DNA of 64,000 bases from Diatrype stigma (Eukaryota > Ascomycota > Sordariomycetes > Xylariales > Diatrypaceae): assembly GCA_022225965.2 (NCBI GenBank), contig JAKJXP020000077.1, forward strand, positions 62,001 to 126,000. The letters are read 5' to 3'. The notes below the pieces were generated by a model. The model saw nothing but the letters and a program-made list of their open reading frames with translations. It made no database searches and had not been told where the DNA came from. A program made the position numbers and the translations under genes. Each line of letters begins with the position of its first letter. Within the stretch, counting starts at the first letter, position 1. Positions 23,060-34,757 of this stretch are shown here, piece by piece.

Positions 23060-24609
23060 ATGGCTACTCCGCATCCCCTTTCTGGCGCCGAGCTGTTCAG
23101 CGTGAAGGGCCGGGTGGCAGTTGGTAATGATCCCAACTTCCGAGTTCCAGTACTATATCACGTAGAGAAAAGCCGCTGACGATACGTCTAGTCACCGGAG
23201 CCTGGACCGGAATCGGACTGAGTAAGTTGACAGTTCAGTAGTCCACTCCTGTCTGGATCCAACAGACTGCTAACACGCAGCTTCTTGTGAAACAGTGATC
23301 GCCCAAGCCCTGGCGGCGAACGGCGCGAAGGTGTACATCACCGGCCGACGCCTCGAACTCCTGGAGAAGAGTGCTAAGATCCACGGCTCTCCGGAGAGAC
23401 TGGGTAACAGCGGCGGTTCGATGGTCCCGCTCGTGATGGACGTCACGGACAAGGAGAGCATCAAGGCGGCCGTCGACGCGATCACAGCCAAGGAGTCGAA
23501 AGTTGACATGTCAGTTACCTACAAGATAATTGTCCACGCATCCATCAGAGCATACACTAGCTACGGTTCGATTTGGATCTCTGGCTAACCCACCTTCCAA
23601 CAACAGTTTGGTCAACAACGCCGGAATTTACACTGTACCCCCTGGCGTTAAACCGGAAGATGGGCCCGAGAAGTATTCCGCGGGTCTGTTCTCCGAGAGC
23701 ATCGAGGATATCTGGCAGAAGAGTAAGTCCCCCCACCTCCCCCAGCCCGTCTATGCGTACGTATCAAAAAGGTCACCCATCGACTAACACTTATCCTACA
23801 CAAGTCTACCTGACAAACACTATCGGTGTCTACCTCGTCACTGCTGCCTTCATCCCTCTTCTGGCAAAGGCGTCGGCGGCGAACTCGAAAGGTGCTCTGG
23901 GAAATGTCATCAACGTCCTTTCCAAGGAGGCGCTGCTGAAACCGCAAGTCCAACCCCCCCTTCTTGAAATATATGGGTGTACACAACTAACCCTCCCTCA
24001 CCGCGGCGCAGCTCTGCTTTCGGTCAATTCGCCTATGCTGTGAGTACCTAACCAGCTGGTCCCTCGTGGTGGTTATATGCACCCATGCTAAGTATCGTGT
24101 AGGCATCTAAAGCGGGCACGTTGCACCTAACGCGCCAGATGGCGTACGAGCTCTTCCAGGACGGACTCAACATCCGCGTGAATGCCATCGCCCCCGGTAA
24201 CTACGGCCTGCTTTCATAGAGATCGATTCTACGTCATATGAGGAGAGGACTGCGAGAACTGACAGAAACTGCTCCCTGCTAGGCCCCACACCGACCGCCC
24301 TGACGAGCCAAGGCAACGTGGATGAGGAGAACCAGGGCATCGTCTCGGACGAGATTTTCGCGTACATCCAGAATGTCTGCGGGCTGACTACGAAGCGCTG
24401 GAACACGCCGCAGGAGATCTCGAGCGCAAGTCATCCCTTCTTGCTCTTGTCCCCCATACCCTGCACCCACACTCCGCTCAGGCTTGCGTTCTAACTTGGA
24501 GAAACATCGTGTGCAGGCCGTCCTAACTCTTGCTACCAACGGCCACATCGTCGGCCAAGTCATTCCCATCGATGGCGGGGAGCTAGTGAAGCACCCAGGA
24601 GTTCTATAG
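23060..24609 (+). CDS. Short-chain dehydrogenase/reductase (classical SDR)
   Basis: Nine exons: 23060-23123, 23192-23221, 23296-23509, 23607-23722, 23805-23943, 24012-24039, 24103-24196, 24283-24425 and 24517-24609, giving 306 residues. It is an NAD(P)-dependent oxidoreductase of the 3-oxoacyl-reductase type; the substrate is unknown. Motifs: VTGAWTGIGL (TGxxxGIG cofactor loop), LVNNAGIY (NNAG), NVINVLS (catalytic Ser region), FAYAASKAG (YxxxK) and NAIAPGPTPTAL. The ending is VIPIDGGE. Two introns only work as GC-AG: 23944-24011 and 24426-24516 both start GCAAGT. Using nearby GT sites instead breaks the frame before FGQFAY and before VLTLATN. All nine phases then agree. It stands alone, with no sister biosynthetic gene within 6 kb. 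Confidence 0.9.
23944..24011 (+). other. GC-AG intron (SDR intron 5)
   Basis: Donor GCAAGT, branch CTAAC, acceptor GCAG; 68 nt. Splicing gives EALLKP-SAFGQFAYA, the expected SDR spacing. The only GT alternative that keeps frame (GTGTAC near 23977) leaves a 35-nt intron and a 12-residue insert. Confidence 0.8.
24426..24516 (+). other. GC-AG intron (SDR intron 8)
   Basis: Donor GCAAGT at 24426, acceptor GTGCAG at 24511-24516; 91 nt, phase 0. Splicing gives EISS-AVLTLATNGH. The GT two codons later would shift the frame. Confidence 0.82.
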
Positions 24610-26440
24610 ATGTGCGGGCATGCAATGCAAGCGACCCGTTGGTTCGTTAGGGGGGGGTTGATATCCTACCATCTTCTTGTCGCTCACGTGGTATTGCTGG
24701 CTTCGCTTAGCGAGCAGCGCCACGGCGTGACATCACCGACTGAATTCACGATGATCATTTGGTACCTGCGCGGTGAATGCCAAAGTGATTCCAAGCCAGT
24801 TTGGTATTATCCGACGCATTCCGCTTTCGCTTTCGCTTTCGGGCGACAGACACCGCTCAGGGGCTCTCTCATGTTGTCATGGATGAGCGTAGGACTTTGG
24901 AGAAGGGCTTTGTACGATGTCACGCAATACACAGCACTGGGAGTACAGTAGCCAATTCCAGCTTGCTTTGAAGATCGAGTCGTTGACCGCTAGATATCGA
25001 GGTGCCAGATTTGTTGACCGGGTAGTGATGCTGTTGCCGATTCTGAGTTGTATCAGGTTTTTTTGGGCTCTGTCGGTGTGACTTCCCATGTCATCATGGA
25101 CGATGTAGAAGGCAGTGCATAGTGAAGATGATGGTAACCAAGGTTCGCGGCTAGAGAACAGAGCCGCATCTTGCCGCTGAGATCTTTGTTACGTCTGAGA
25201 CTTTCATGACGCTCCTATAACGGCTGTCTCGTCGACCAACGGAAAGTTTGCAGCCCTAGCGAACGTAGCACCACCACTCAGCATCACAGCGTTCAGCCAA
25301 TTGATATATAGGGCTCGTCTGTCGGATGCATTGCTGCCCAACCACCGGTCCGATCAGGCCCCTGGACACACTGGCTTTTATATGTAAGGAACTCGGATAT
25401 CTGAAATTGTCTTCTCATTGTTGGCGATCATGTGGCTATGAGATGCGGTCTCACCGAAACTCTCTTTTTTTCTGACCCCCTTCATCTCCTTTTTGTCTTA
25501 TTCCTAACCTATGACACCCCTCTTTGGGCTGAAAGATCTTGGTTCCTGACTCACAATTACCGCTGTCAAGGCGTCGGCAACGTTGACTTACATACTGGCT
25601 ACAAGGGTCATGATGTCTGACATTCGGATAAATCGGACAGCTTATGCGACCCCTGGCTACGATTGGCAGAGAGAAGCAAGATGAAAACCAGGCTCGGTAT
25701 AGGATCGTGGACGACAAGAGGTTAGGTGCCAATCTGAAGGCTGCCAGGTTGCGTCCCCCCCTACGACGTATGTAAGGCTGTCCAAGCTAACTACTTTATT
25801 TCTCAGCTGGGGTTTTGTTATCTTCCTAATCAGATCTCCAAATCCAAAAGCAAAGAGAGATCTCGGTGAGCGTCACGTCGGCGAATCATCATACAGGAAA
25901 AGCTTTAAGCTACCCCAATAATTTCGCTCCCCAAAACGGGCTTGAACGCGAACCATTTTTTGTTTTCCCTCCATGCCGCCTCACTTCCCTCTCCACGGCG
26001 GCCTCAACATTGGAGCAGGAGAGCGCCAGAAAAAACACCCCACCAGGATGAGGCCGAGAACCCGGATGCGCTTGATTTGGTACCACGGGGGATGAGGGAG
26101 AGACAAAGAGGGAAGCAGAAGGCCTGTAACCTGGCGCGCATCTCACAGCTCTTTCCCCCGGTTCCCCCATCGGGAAGCTCGAAGGCCGTGCCTACTGTAC
26201 ATAGGCAAACAGACAGCGTCGCATTGGCAATAAGGCGTTCTCCCAGGCGTCCCAGTCCACCTGACGCGAATGCAATGCCGTATATTGTGTATTGTCTCCG
26301 CACAAGGTACACAAGGGAGTGGAACCAAGCCTCGTCCAATACCGTTGCTGCAAGACATCGACATCGAGACCGTAAAAGAATCGAGGCGCCATCAAAGCAC
26401 GTGGTGGCTGTACAATGCATACACTCGCACATACACACAT

Positions 26441-26474
26441 GCGCGCGCACGCACGCACGCACGCACGCACACAG
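26441..26474. repeat. (GCAC)n microsatellite
   Basis: GCGCGCGCAC followed by about six GCAC units. Together with flanking CACATACACACA it creates repeat-coded frames on both strands that should not be read as genes. Confidence 0.9.
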
Positions 26475-26500
26475 GTCCTATATGCATCAGCGCAGGCAGG

Positions 26501-26522
26501 CAGCAGCAGCAGCAGCAGCAGC
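26501..26522. repeat. (CAG)7 microsatellite
   Basis: Seven CAG units directly after CAGGCAGG. Not inside a supported coding region. Confidence 0.9.
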
Positions 26523-28228
26523 GCCTTGGGGGTTTTGGCACCTGATGTTACACGACTGTGTACTTGGGTCTGTAAGGCCTTCTTTTTGAGTCATATCGCT
26601 TCTGGTAGCAATACCTATAGAAAGCAAAATGCGTGGGTGGGTGGAAGGTCAGCCTTCGGAAAACGTGGGAACCCTGGTAGATCGACCATGCGTAGATGAC
26701 GACCTTGTAACTACGTAACCACTGTACATAGTCAGTAGTCAGTAACTAGTCACACACATATGTAATAAAAGTCACCATAAGCATCAGCATCAGCATCATG
26801 CCGCAGCCGAGCAGCAGGCCCAATCCCCGGATTCTCCTCTGTCTGTCACTCTCCGGGCCTCCTGCCGAGAAACGTCAGTCCCCACACATTAAGGCCTCAG
26901 CCCACCGACAAGACATTCTTGGCGAGCGTTTCTTATATAGATCCGTCTTGATTGGGTGCGCGGGGGGGACTAGGCTCCCGGCTCGGCACCTTATCAGGCT
27001 CGTTCCTCGTCAGCCCTGGGAAGAGGCAGGGGAGATCGATAAACCTCTCATGTGTAAGCAAAGTGACACTGCCGGGCTGAGTCCCTCTGCGTTCGCGTGC
27101 GCGTGTGGAGATCCCATTCTAGCTCTTCCTCTGCTTCGTTGGATCCCAAAGCAACGATAAGTTGCCATAGTAGGACAGGACCATCTCGTCTCATAGACGT
27201 AGATGTAGCTACTAGCTATGACCCGCAGCCTCACTCTCCTGCGAATGGCCTGTTCACCGAGAATGCACGTTGGCAATCCGATGTCGGGTACTTTTTTGCA
27301 GGCCCTTGGTGCAAAGCCTCTTCGCTTGGAGAGACCTGAGGCATGTGTCTTGGGTTCCCTCCTTAATTGATTGCACTATGTATCTACTTTCTACTACGAT
27401 GGAGAGGGCGGAGAGATTGGCGTGGCTTTGTCCAGTCTTCGCCAATAGCCCAAGCCTAACACGATGCCCTTGAGCCTCAGTAGGACTACTGGGATGATAA
27501 GCCACCTGAGTAGAACATTCTCCGAGATCACTATCTAACTTCCGCTACTGACTTACTTCCCTAACGGATAAGCACCTTATACATGCTCCAATATCGTGGT
27601 TCCATAGCACGGCCCGCCTCCCTACTCCTCATTTGAGCCTCAAAGGAAAGGTTACTTCCGCCTCACATTGCCTGAAAGTGCTGCTTTGACCCATGACTAG
27701 TGCTGTCGGGCCTGCGATGTTTGGTTGATTCGTTTCAGACCCGACAGCTTCGTAAAGGGACGTGTACCCTTCCCTTGGCCCCGAATCCGGGCTGGTGTAT
27801 AATACAACCATCCCCAGTGACATCTTGGACACAAACATCCTCACCTCACGCTGCTGTCTTACCACACTCCTTTGCAATCAACCTTTTGTCCTGAAGCAGC
27901 TTGCCTTTCTCGGCCTATCGCAACTACATCTTGAGAGAAGACTCCGTTTGCTACACACCTACACACGATCCCGGCGCCTGCCGTCTCGATCATTGTTGGA
28001 CAAACAATCGACTGATCAGACAACTGACTCACGAAGACAGCAAGAGTCTAGCATCTATAACAGTGTGTATTTATCTAATTCCTCGGGGAGCTATCGGTTC
28101 AACAGCACGACAAAAATACCCGACAGAAAAGAAAGAAAAAAAGAAATATAGAAGCAAGACAGGGGCAAAGAATATCACCTAGAATCCAAATTTCTCATTG
28201 CATCTCTTCCATTGTTATCGTCAGCTCA

Positions 28229-29578
28229 ATGGCATCAAACAGGGGATACTATTATCCCTCCTCATACTCGTCAGGTGCCTACGACAAACATCAGAGATCG
28301 CTTAGCCCCTACGCCGGCGCAGAAATGGGACGGGGCCCGTCCGACAGGGGCTATTCGTCAAGCCGGTGGAGCACCGCCGCCGTATCCCCGAGCGCCTCGA
28401 GCCCGGGCGGATACTCCCCAGAGTCTCCAGGGAGTGGGATCACGGACTCCCTGAGCGCCTTCAACTTCGACTCTAACAACGTACAGCTACTACAGCAGCA
28501 GCAGCAGCAGCAACAACAACAACAACCACCCTACAACGCACAGTACGCGGAACCTACAACTAGCACCTCCTATCGACTTCACCACACTCTTCAGTCACCT
28601 TCATCACCAGCACCAGTATCATCATACTCTACACAGGCGACTACTGGATCTGAGTCCCAGCAGCAGGGATACTCTTGGGTTCAGTACTACGACTTCATCG
28701 CCACTACTATAGAGCAAGGCCAGACGCCATACTGGCAACTTAAGGCGGGATATACACCAAGCAAAGACTACCCGGCCATCATGCCTGCGGAGGCTGATTC
28801 GACGTAAGCTACCTACATACCTCCCTATGTATCGATGAACTATCCACATCACATGCCCCACTTTCTACCCCTTTTTTCACTTCCCCCTTTTCTATGTCCA
28901 AAAAACTTCCCATAACCCCTATCTATTTCTTTGCCAACCTACCTACTTATCCAAACTGAAAACATCCCCCTCTGCTGCTCTCTATACATGCCCCCCCCTC
29001 TCCAGCACCGGCAGTTTTGAAAAATAAAATAATACTGAAAGAAACTAAAACAAATAAAATACAGGCCACGATCGACGGAGATCCTCCACCCCTGCCTCGC
29101 GCCCGGGTGCGACTCCAAGCCGTTCAAGCGCAAGGCGGACCTGGAGCGGCACTACCAGCAGGTGCACTGGGACTCGGCGACCAAGACGTCGTACCCGTGC
29201 GACTACCCGCGGTGCCCGCGCGCCACCGAGTACTTCTACCGCCGCGACCACTGCCGGGACCACTACCGCGAGTACCACAAGGAGGACCTGGTGCGGCGGA
29301 GCCCGGGAGGAGGAGGGGGCGGGGGCGGTTCGTCCTCGTCCCTGTCCCCGTGCCCGTCCCTGTCGTCGTCGTCGTCGTCCCGCGCTTCCTCGTCGTCGTC
29401 GTCGTCGTCCAGGAAGAGGGAGACGGCCGAGTGGTGGGCCGACCGCAACGTCTCCAAGAAGTGGTGGCGCTGCGCCAAGTGCCTCCGCCGCGTCGCCATC
29501 CAGCTTGACGGCTTCGAGTGCCGCGACTGCAAGGCCGTCTGCGAGACGGAGAGGCGCCGCTTCAGGGGCTACGCTTGA
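28229..29578 (+). CDS. C2H2-type zinc-finger protein
   Basis: Two exons, 28229-28803 and 29065-29578, giving 362 residues. The first 190 residues are Ser/Tyr/Gln-rich, with a run of about twelve Gln, like an activation region. After the 261-nt intron come two fingers: CLAPGCDSKPFKRKADLERH..VH (CX4CX13HX4H) and CDYPRCPRATEYFYRRDHCR..H. A Gly/Ser-rich linker follows, and then two CXXC pairs, WWRCAKC and FECRDCKAVC, like a small zinc ribbon. Fungal proteins with this order are common and mostly uncharacterised; a DNA-binding regulator is the likely role. Phase across the intron (AC plus G) restores TPRSTEILHPC. The sequence between 28804 and 29064 has a stop at once in frame, so the intron is needed. 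Confidence 0.85.
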
Positions 29579-31732
29579 TCGCTTTGTTGGTTGGTAATTA
29601 CATTCGCTCGAACTGTTTGATGGGGCCGTCTTGGTCAGCCCGCCTAGTCAACGAGGCGCAGATGGATGGATAGCCACAACGATGGTTTGATGCATGTGCG
29701 ATGCGCATATGCGCGCGCAGAGAGAAGGGGTGCCCTCATGTCCACGAGATTCTGTCAACCTCTCGAGGCTCGTGTTTCTCACGGGAATAGCTGGATGAGG
29801 AAAATCTGTTCGATGCTACTGCATCTAGCACAGCCCCTCCCCCCCCCTTTTATTGATACCTTTATTTTCTTCCTTTCTACCTTACGATCTCGGCATGATG
29901 AGGCTATGTATGACACGATGTATTCTTCTTTTTTGGTCAATCTTGGATGCTTACACTGCTGACAATGCTTACATCGATATTTCTCAATACTTCGTCTACT
30001 TCTTCTCTGTCGTTATGTTATTAGCACAATTGCCTTTCTTGTTATTCGCTTTCTCTATTCTTCTTATCTGGTTGATTTGAAATTTTCTAAATGTTCCCTT
30101 TCTCTACACTTCTCGTTGTCGTTTCATCTGCTTTCACCTGCATTTCAAATAGCACTAACATCGCGTGTTTATGGCGGTGGGAGTACGAAAGGGGGCGGCG
30201 CATTAGGGGGAGTTGATTGGCCCGCCGCTCCTGCAGCTGTCCTAGGGCATTTATTGGTCATCGACACACAAGTATGCCTTGGCATCCTTCAAGGTTGTTT
30301 TCTGATCCATCGAGGCTATGCTTGTCCTCATTTTCCTCCGGCGCGTGGGGTTGGTTGTCATTGGGTTTCATCGGATGTCGATGAAGGGTGGCGTAAGGCT
30401 AGAGTGGCATTCTGTCGTTCGTTTAACTGGAGCAGGCATCAATCGGATGGAGGCTATAGACAAAAAAGTGCGGGAAAAGAACCAATTCTTTAAGCTGGAG
30501 TGTAGGGCTGGACAGGCTTCCCGGAGGTCATCGGTTTCTTTTTCTCCTATTCAGTGTAACATGTTTAGACCTGGGACTTGGGCGAGCCTGGAAAGAGAAG
30601 GGGGTGGGGGTTACGTTATCAAAGCACAACTGGCTAGGCAGACTCTGGCTGCCCAGCCTACTTGCTGTGCATTCTACGAGAAGCTCCGCGGGGTGTACAG
30701 GGGGCTTTTACCTTCCAGGTCCCTTTAGGACCCATGGATACAAAGTCCTGAAGTCGATCTTACCTTTCCTCGCTTTGGCGAGGCTTTCTCACGCACTACC
30801 TTTTGGTCGAGTGGTATGCAAAATGCAAACAAAAAATGAGACAGGCTTTGTAAACGTTACACTTGCTCAAGTTCAAATTACTCTAGTTACATCAAAGGCA
30901 CCTTATATATCATTTCATTACCACGGGTATTGGCTACTATGTGATAGATGTATCTTGACATAGGCTACATATAATTACATAATTTGCCACAGACGATGTC
31001 TCACAACCAGTGAAATCCAGTCTTGATTTTGATGAGCAAGGTAGACATCGATCGTAAGCAAATGCATTTACTTCAGCAATAGACCTTGAGTATGCCTTGC
31101 CCTATATCAACTCCTCGGATTTTCTGACTGATATGCATGCCTCCTAGTCTTATGACTCTTGATCCTCTGGCGTCTAAGTCGGAGGTTATATATAATGGTT
31201 AATGGTAATACTACTCGACTAAGATACACGTGATAACAATGCATATAGAAACTCACTTTACTTGGAGATCGACAGGTGTAGTTCCAGAGTCCAGGGGCGT
31301 TGCTGTATTCAATAAAGGCTATATGGGATCTGGATTAGCTGACCTTCGTGAAGCAATTATTTTATAAAGACCCTTGGGCATTATGTGTAGCCCCTTTAGC
31401 CTGACATGCAGCCCTGTGGCACGAAGCCACCCTTTGCCACCTTGGTGTCACACACCATCTCCTTATACTTTACTTCGAGAAAGGCGGATTAGTATCGTAG
31501 AAATGAAGTCGGTGAGTCACATTTAAGAAGGGTCCTGTCATTTTTTATATTCAAGGGCATGGATCATTGGAATCGCTGGATCCAAGCCCTGTCTCGTTCT
31601 ACCATAGGGGATATGAGCAATGTTCGTAAACGCATATCTTGAATTGGATATATCATATAACAGTAGGAATGGTAGATATGGTAGAAGATACATCAGTCAT
31701 CGTAAATTTCGTATCGTACACTAGGACGCCCC
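29579..31732. other. Convergent spacer C2H2 gene / BVMO
   Basis: 2.1 kb between two convergent genes, marking the border between the housekeeping block and the accessory block. T-rich near 29840-30120, AT-rich from 30960 on. No gene seen on either strand. Confidence 0.55.
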
Positions 31733-33673
31733 CTAAGCCGGAACCTGTTCAAACCCTTCCATATGATCAAGAGCCTTCCTGATCTTCCGCACATACATGG
31801 GGATACCACCGGAGTAGCAGACTGGCTCGTATACCTTGCCGGGGATAGAGCCACCCATGTAAGTCGACCGTGTAGTGGGGAAGAGGGACTTGTTGTTCAG
31901 CTCAAGCACGTGGTTCTTCCAGCTTTGGACGGCCTCGGGCTTCGGGTTGATATACTTGAGCCCCCTCGCCTGTACCTTGTCGATGCAGTCGGCAATCCAG
32001 CGACCTTGGACCTCGACCGTCGACGGCCCGTTGCTGAGAAGCGTGGGGCCATGGACACCGTAGATGTGGAACATGTTGGGGTAACCCCCGACTGTGGTTC
32101 CAAGGTACGTGCTTGCGCCGTTCACCCATTCCTCTTCCAGTTTGGTGTCGTTGATGCTCTTAAGGCCCAGCTGGGTCATGACTCCCGTCACGATATCCTA
32201 TGTAGGTAGCAAAGGTTAGCACATTACGTAACCAGAATCTACAATGCGTAGAGATGAACTCACAAAGCCAGTTGCAACGGCAATCACGTCAAACTCGTGA
32301 TGGGTTCCGTCCTCGAGGGTGATTCCGGTCTCGTTGAACTCTTTGATGGCGTTGTTCCTGATGTCAACGACATCCACGGTAGGCCTGTTGAACTGCTCGT
32401 AGTAATTGTACTCGAGGCAAGGACGCTTGACGCCGAAGAAGTGTGGCATATCCAGTGGGGCCAGGAGGTCCCGCGCTCTCGGGTCGCCGATGCGGTCGCG
32501 CGTCTTCTTCGCCCAGAACTTGTACGACTCCTTGTTCGCCTCCGCGTCGAAGAGGTTGTCCTTGTAGACGCCGACCCAGTATCGGAACCCGCCATCCTTC
32601 CAGACGCTTTCGTAGAACTTCTCGCGCTCTTCCGGCGTGTCGTCGAAGGTGTTCTTCTCGTACCAGTCGTAAAGGAACCCGGCGAAGTTCGTCTCGCGGT
32701 ATTTGAACAGCTCGGGGTAGTACTTCTTGGACTCCTCCTGCTCCTTTACGGTCAAGTTCTTCTTCCGCATGGGAACAGCCAAGTTAGGCGTGCGCTGGAA
32801 CACCTTCAGGTCTCCAGCCTCGGGGCCCCAGGCCTGCACGATTTGGACTCCCGAGGCGCCAGTGCCAATCACAGCACAGCGCTTCCCCTTGACATCGACA
32901 GGCTCCTCCGGCCAGAAAGAAGAGTGGTGGATCACGCCCTTGAATTTATCCATTCCCGGCCAGTCGGGAATATATCTTCTCGCCGCCTATCAGTTTGCAT
33001 GGTTAGTTACCAGAAGAAATAGGCGCCAAGTTGCTTCGGATCTTCAGAAGCGAGGTAGTTGCAAGGTCATGAGCACAGAGGGATACTTACAAAACCAGTT
33101 CCAAGAATAAGGTACTTGGCCTTCGCTGTCCGACCGTCCGCGGTTTTCACAATCCAGCGACCTTCCTTGGTGTCGAACTGCCCCCCGACGACCACCGTGT
33201 TGAAGGCGGTGTCCTTCTTGATGCCCACAACCTTGTCAACGTGCTCAAAGTAATCTCGCAGGTTCTCATAGTTGGGGTAGTTGTTAGGCCAGTTCCAGGT
33301 CTTCCACACTTCGGGCCAGGACAGCTCGTACTCGGGGACCTCCGAGTCTACACCTGCGCCGGGGTAGTTGTTCCATCGCCAAGTGCCACCGAGGCCGTTT
33401 CCTGCCTCGTAGATCACGGTTTTGAGTCCACGATCCCGGAGAGTCTTGAGCATGAAGACCCCAGCTGATTGTGGTTGACGAGACTTGGTTAGAAACTGAC
33501 ATAAGGAGGGTTGTTGGCAGGATAATGTTCTACTTACCAAACCCAGCGCCCACCACGAGGGCATCAACCTCCAAGTCCTGAGCATACGGACCGGTGTTCT
33601 CCTTATGCTGGACCGAGTAATCGGTGAGTCCAGTGTTGAACTTCTTGGGGTGGTCGGGAACTGGCTCGCCCAT
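31733..33673 (-). CDS. Baeyer-Villiger flavin monooxygenase
   Basis: Four exons: 33673-33538, 33464-33091, 32986-32264 and 32197-31733, giving 565 residues. Enzymes of this type use FAD, NADPH and O2 to insert oxygen next to a ketone and form an ester or lactone. Seen: the FAD Rossmann motif VVGAGFAG near residue 45 (rebuilt across intron 1), YEAGNGLGGTWRWNNYPGAGVDSE, and the BVMO fingerprint FKGVIHHSSFWP (FxGxxxHxxxWP). A second Rossmann motif, VIGTGASGVQ, binds NADPH, and VIAVATGFD follows. Length and order match the cyclohexanone monooxygenase group. The start ATG is followed by a short tail before the FAD fold and has no signal peptide. It diverges from a beta-lactamase-fold hydrolase, which suggests the ester made here is cleaved or re-acylated by the partner. 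The natural substrate is unknown. Confidence 0.94.
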
Positions 33674-33827
33674 GTTGGAAAGTGCCACTTCTCAGTCCGA
33701 ATACAATACTTGGAGTTTGGAAAGGAATGCCAGGAAGACTTATGATGTTGTGTCGAGAGATGAATTGGTATGCAGTGAAATGAATTGGCCAAGTGAGAAG
33801 TGGTTTCTCGAGGCCGATTATCTGACC

Positions 33828-33835
33828 TATAAATA
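33828..33835 (-). promoter_or_regulatory. TATA element of the BVMO gene
   Basis: TATTTATA on the minus strand, about 155 bp upstream of the BVMO ATG at 33673. Plausible by position; not proven. Confidence 0.45.
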
Positions 33836-34328
33836 GGAGATAGATCGAGTAGAAACTGAGACACAAGGCTACTACTTGCTACATGACCATCTACCCGTCG
33901 TAATGACCACGTCAGACCACATACATCCCGCACATTACACGATCCCACGTGGACGAGATAGCGCTATCTAAGCTCCTAATCAGTGTTACAATGCATAAGT
34001 TGACCCAAAGCAGGACAAATGAGGTTCATCTAAGGATGATAGGGTGTCGGACGAATGGTGCTAGCAGCGAAGCTCTCCGCAGCCCTGAACTCGTCCGCTT
34101 CCGCTCATAGGCTGGAGCAGATCTAATAGTCGAGAAGCTTTGTGTGACAGATGTGTCTTCCGCATACTGGAACAGTGGAGGCAAGATAACCATGTCGTGA
34201 CAGATTTGGAGATAGGCGATGCTAACGCGATTTTAATATCCCCATGGGGAAGACTTGGGGACAAAAGGCTAATGTTGGACATTGTATGCCACACATGTAG
34301 CCAGTAAGCCACCTATCACCGTCGGCGT

Positions 34329-34438
34329 GCGGATCCGCGCTGCCGGGTGACGAATCAGGCGGCCGCAATGCGGGTCCGCGCGGGGTGGGGTGTCGGGGTC
34401 GGCCCCGTACTAGGACCGGAGCCGCAGTGCGGTTCCGC
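34329..34438. promoter_or_regulatory. Three GCGG-N-TCCGC palindromes, putative Zn2Cys6 binding sites
   Basis: GCGGATCCGC at 34329-34338, GCGGGTCCGC at 34370-34379 and GCGGTTCCGC at 34429-34438. Each is an inverted CGG pair two bases apart (CGG-N2-CCG). The second and third are each preceded by CCGCA-N-TGCGG (34363-34373 and 34422-34432), so each forms a compound palindrome. A further CGGGGTCGGCCCCG lies at 34394-34407. Zn2Cys6 dimers typically bind paired CGG triplets, and such a regulator is coded at 37207. The link is inference. Confidence 0.6.
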
Positions 34439-34757
34439 AAACCCAGACTTTCAGCTGCCGGTATATGAGGGGTAGGGGTCAGGGGGTGGCAAGTGGGGTG
34501 CGGCTGCGGCTGCGGCTGCGGGTGCATGGGCAGATGCTAACCAACACCATTTACGACGCTGCGGCTCAGATCCTGATTGGGGCCAGGAGGGGCAATTATC
34601 ATCATTGAGACATGCCTGTTGTTCTTGGTCAACGTTGCGAACCCATATTTCTAGCATTGTCAGATAGCTAAACTATAATAACACAAGATGCCCCCCTCGT
34701 CCCGGATCCCAACTATATCATCCCAGGTATCACAGTCATTGATCACATCTCAGCAAC

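Larger units (their letters stand above)
24610..28228. other. Long spacer SDR - C2H2 gene with microsatellites
   Basis: 3.6 kb without a supported gene. Open frames around 25942-26700 exist on both strands and come from simple repeats (GCAC, CAG). The last 250 bp before 28229 are A/C-rich and may be the 5' leader of the zinc-finger gene. Confidence 0.55.
33674..34757. other. Divergent promoter BVMO / beta-lactamase-fold gene
   Basis: 1.08 kb between two start codons. Most is AT-rich, but 34320-34530 is a sharp GC-rich island holding the CGG palindromes described separately. A TATA element serves the BVMO side. No gene in it. Confidence 0.7.

Noticed and set aside
23977..24011. 35-nt GT-AG intron in the SDR gene
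   Set aside because: It keeps the frame but is shorter than usual fungal introns and leaves an insert not expected in SDRs; the GC-AG intron at 23944-24011 fits better.
25942..26589. 215-codon frame and its mates on both strands
   Set aside because: The frames come from GCAC and CAG microsatellites, overlap one another on opposite strands, and have no conserved motif.
30077..30728. Overlapping frames of 136-138 codons
   Set aside because: No motif, overlapping in different frames, codon use unlike the neighbouring genes.
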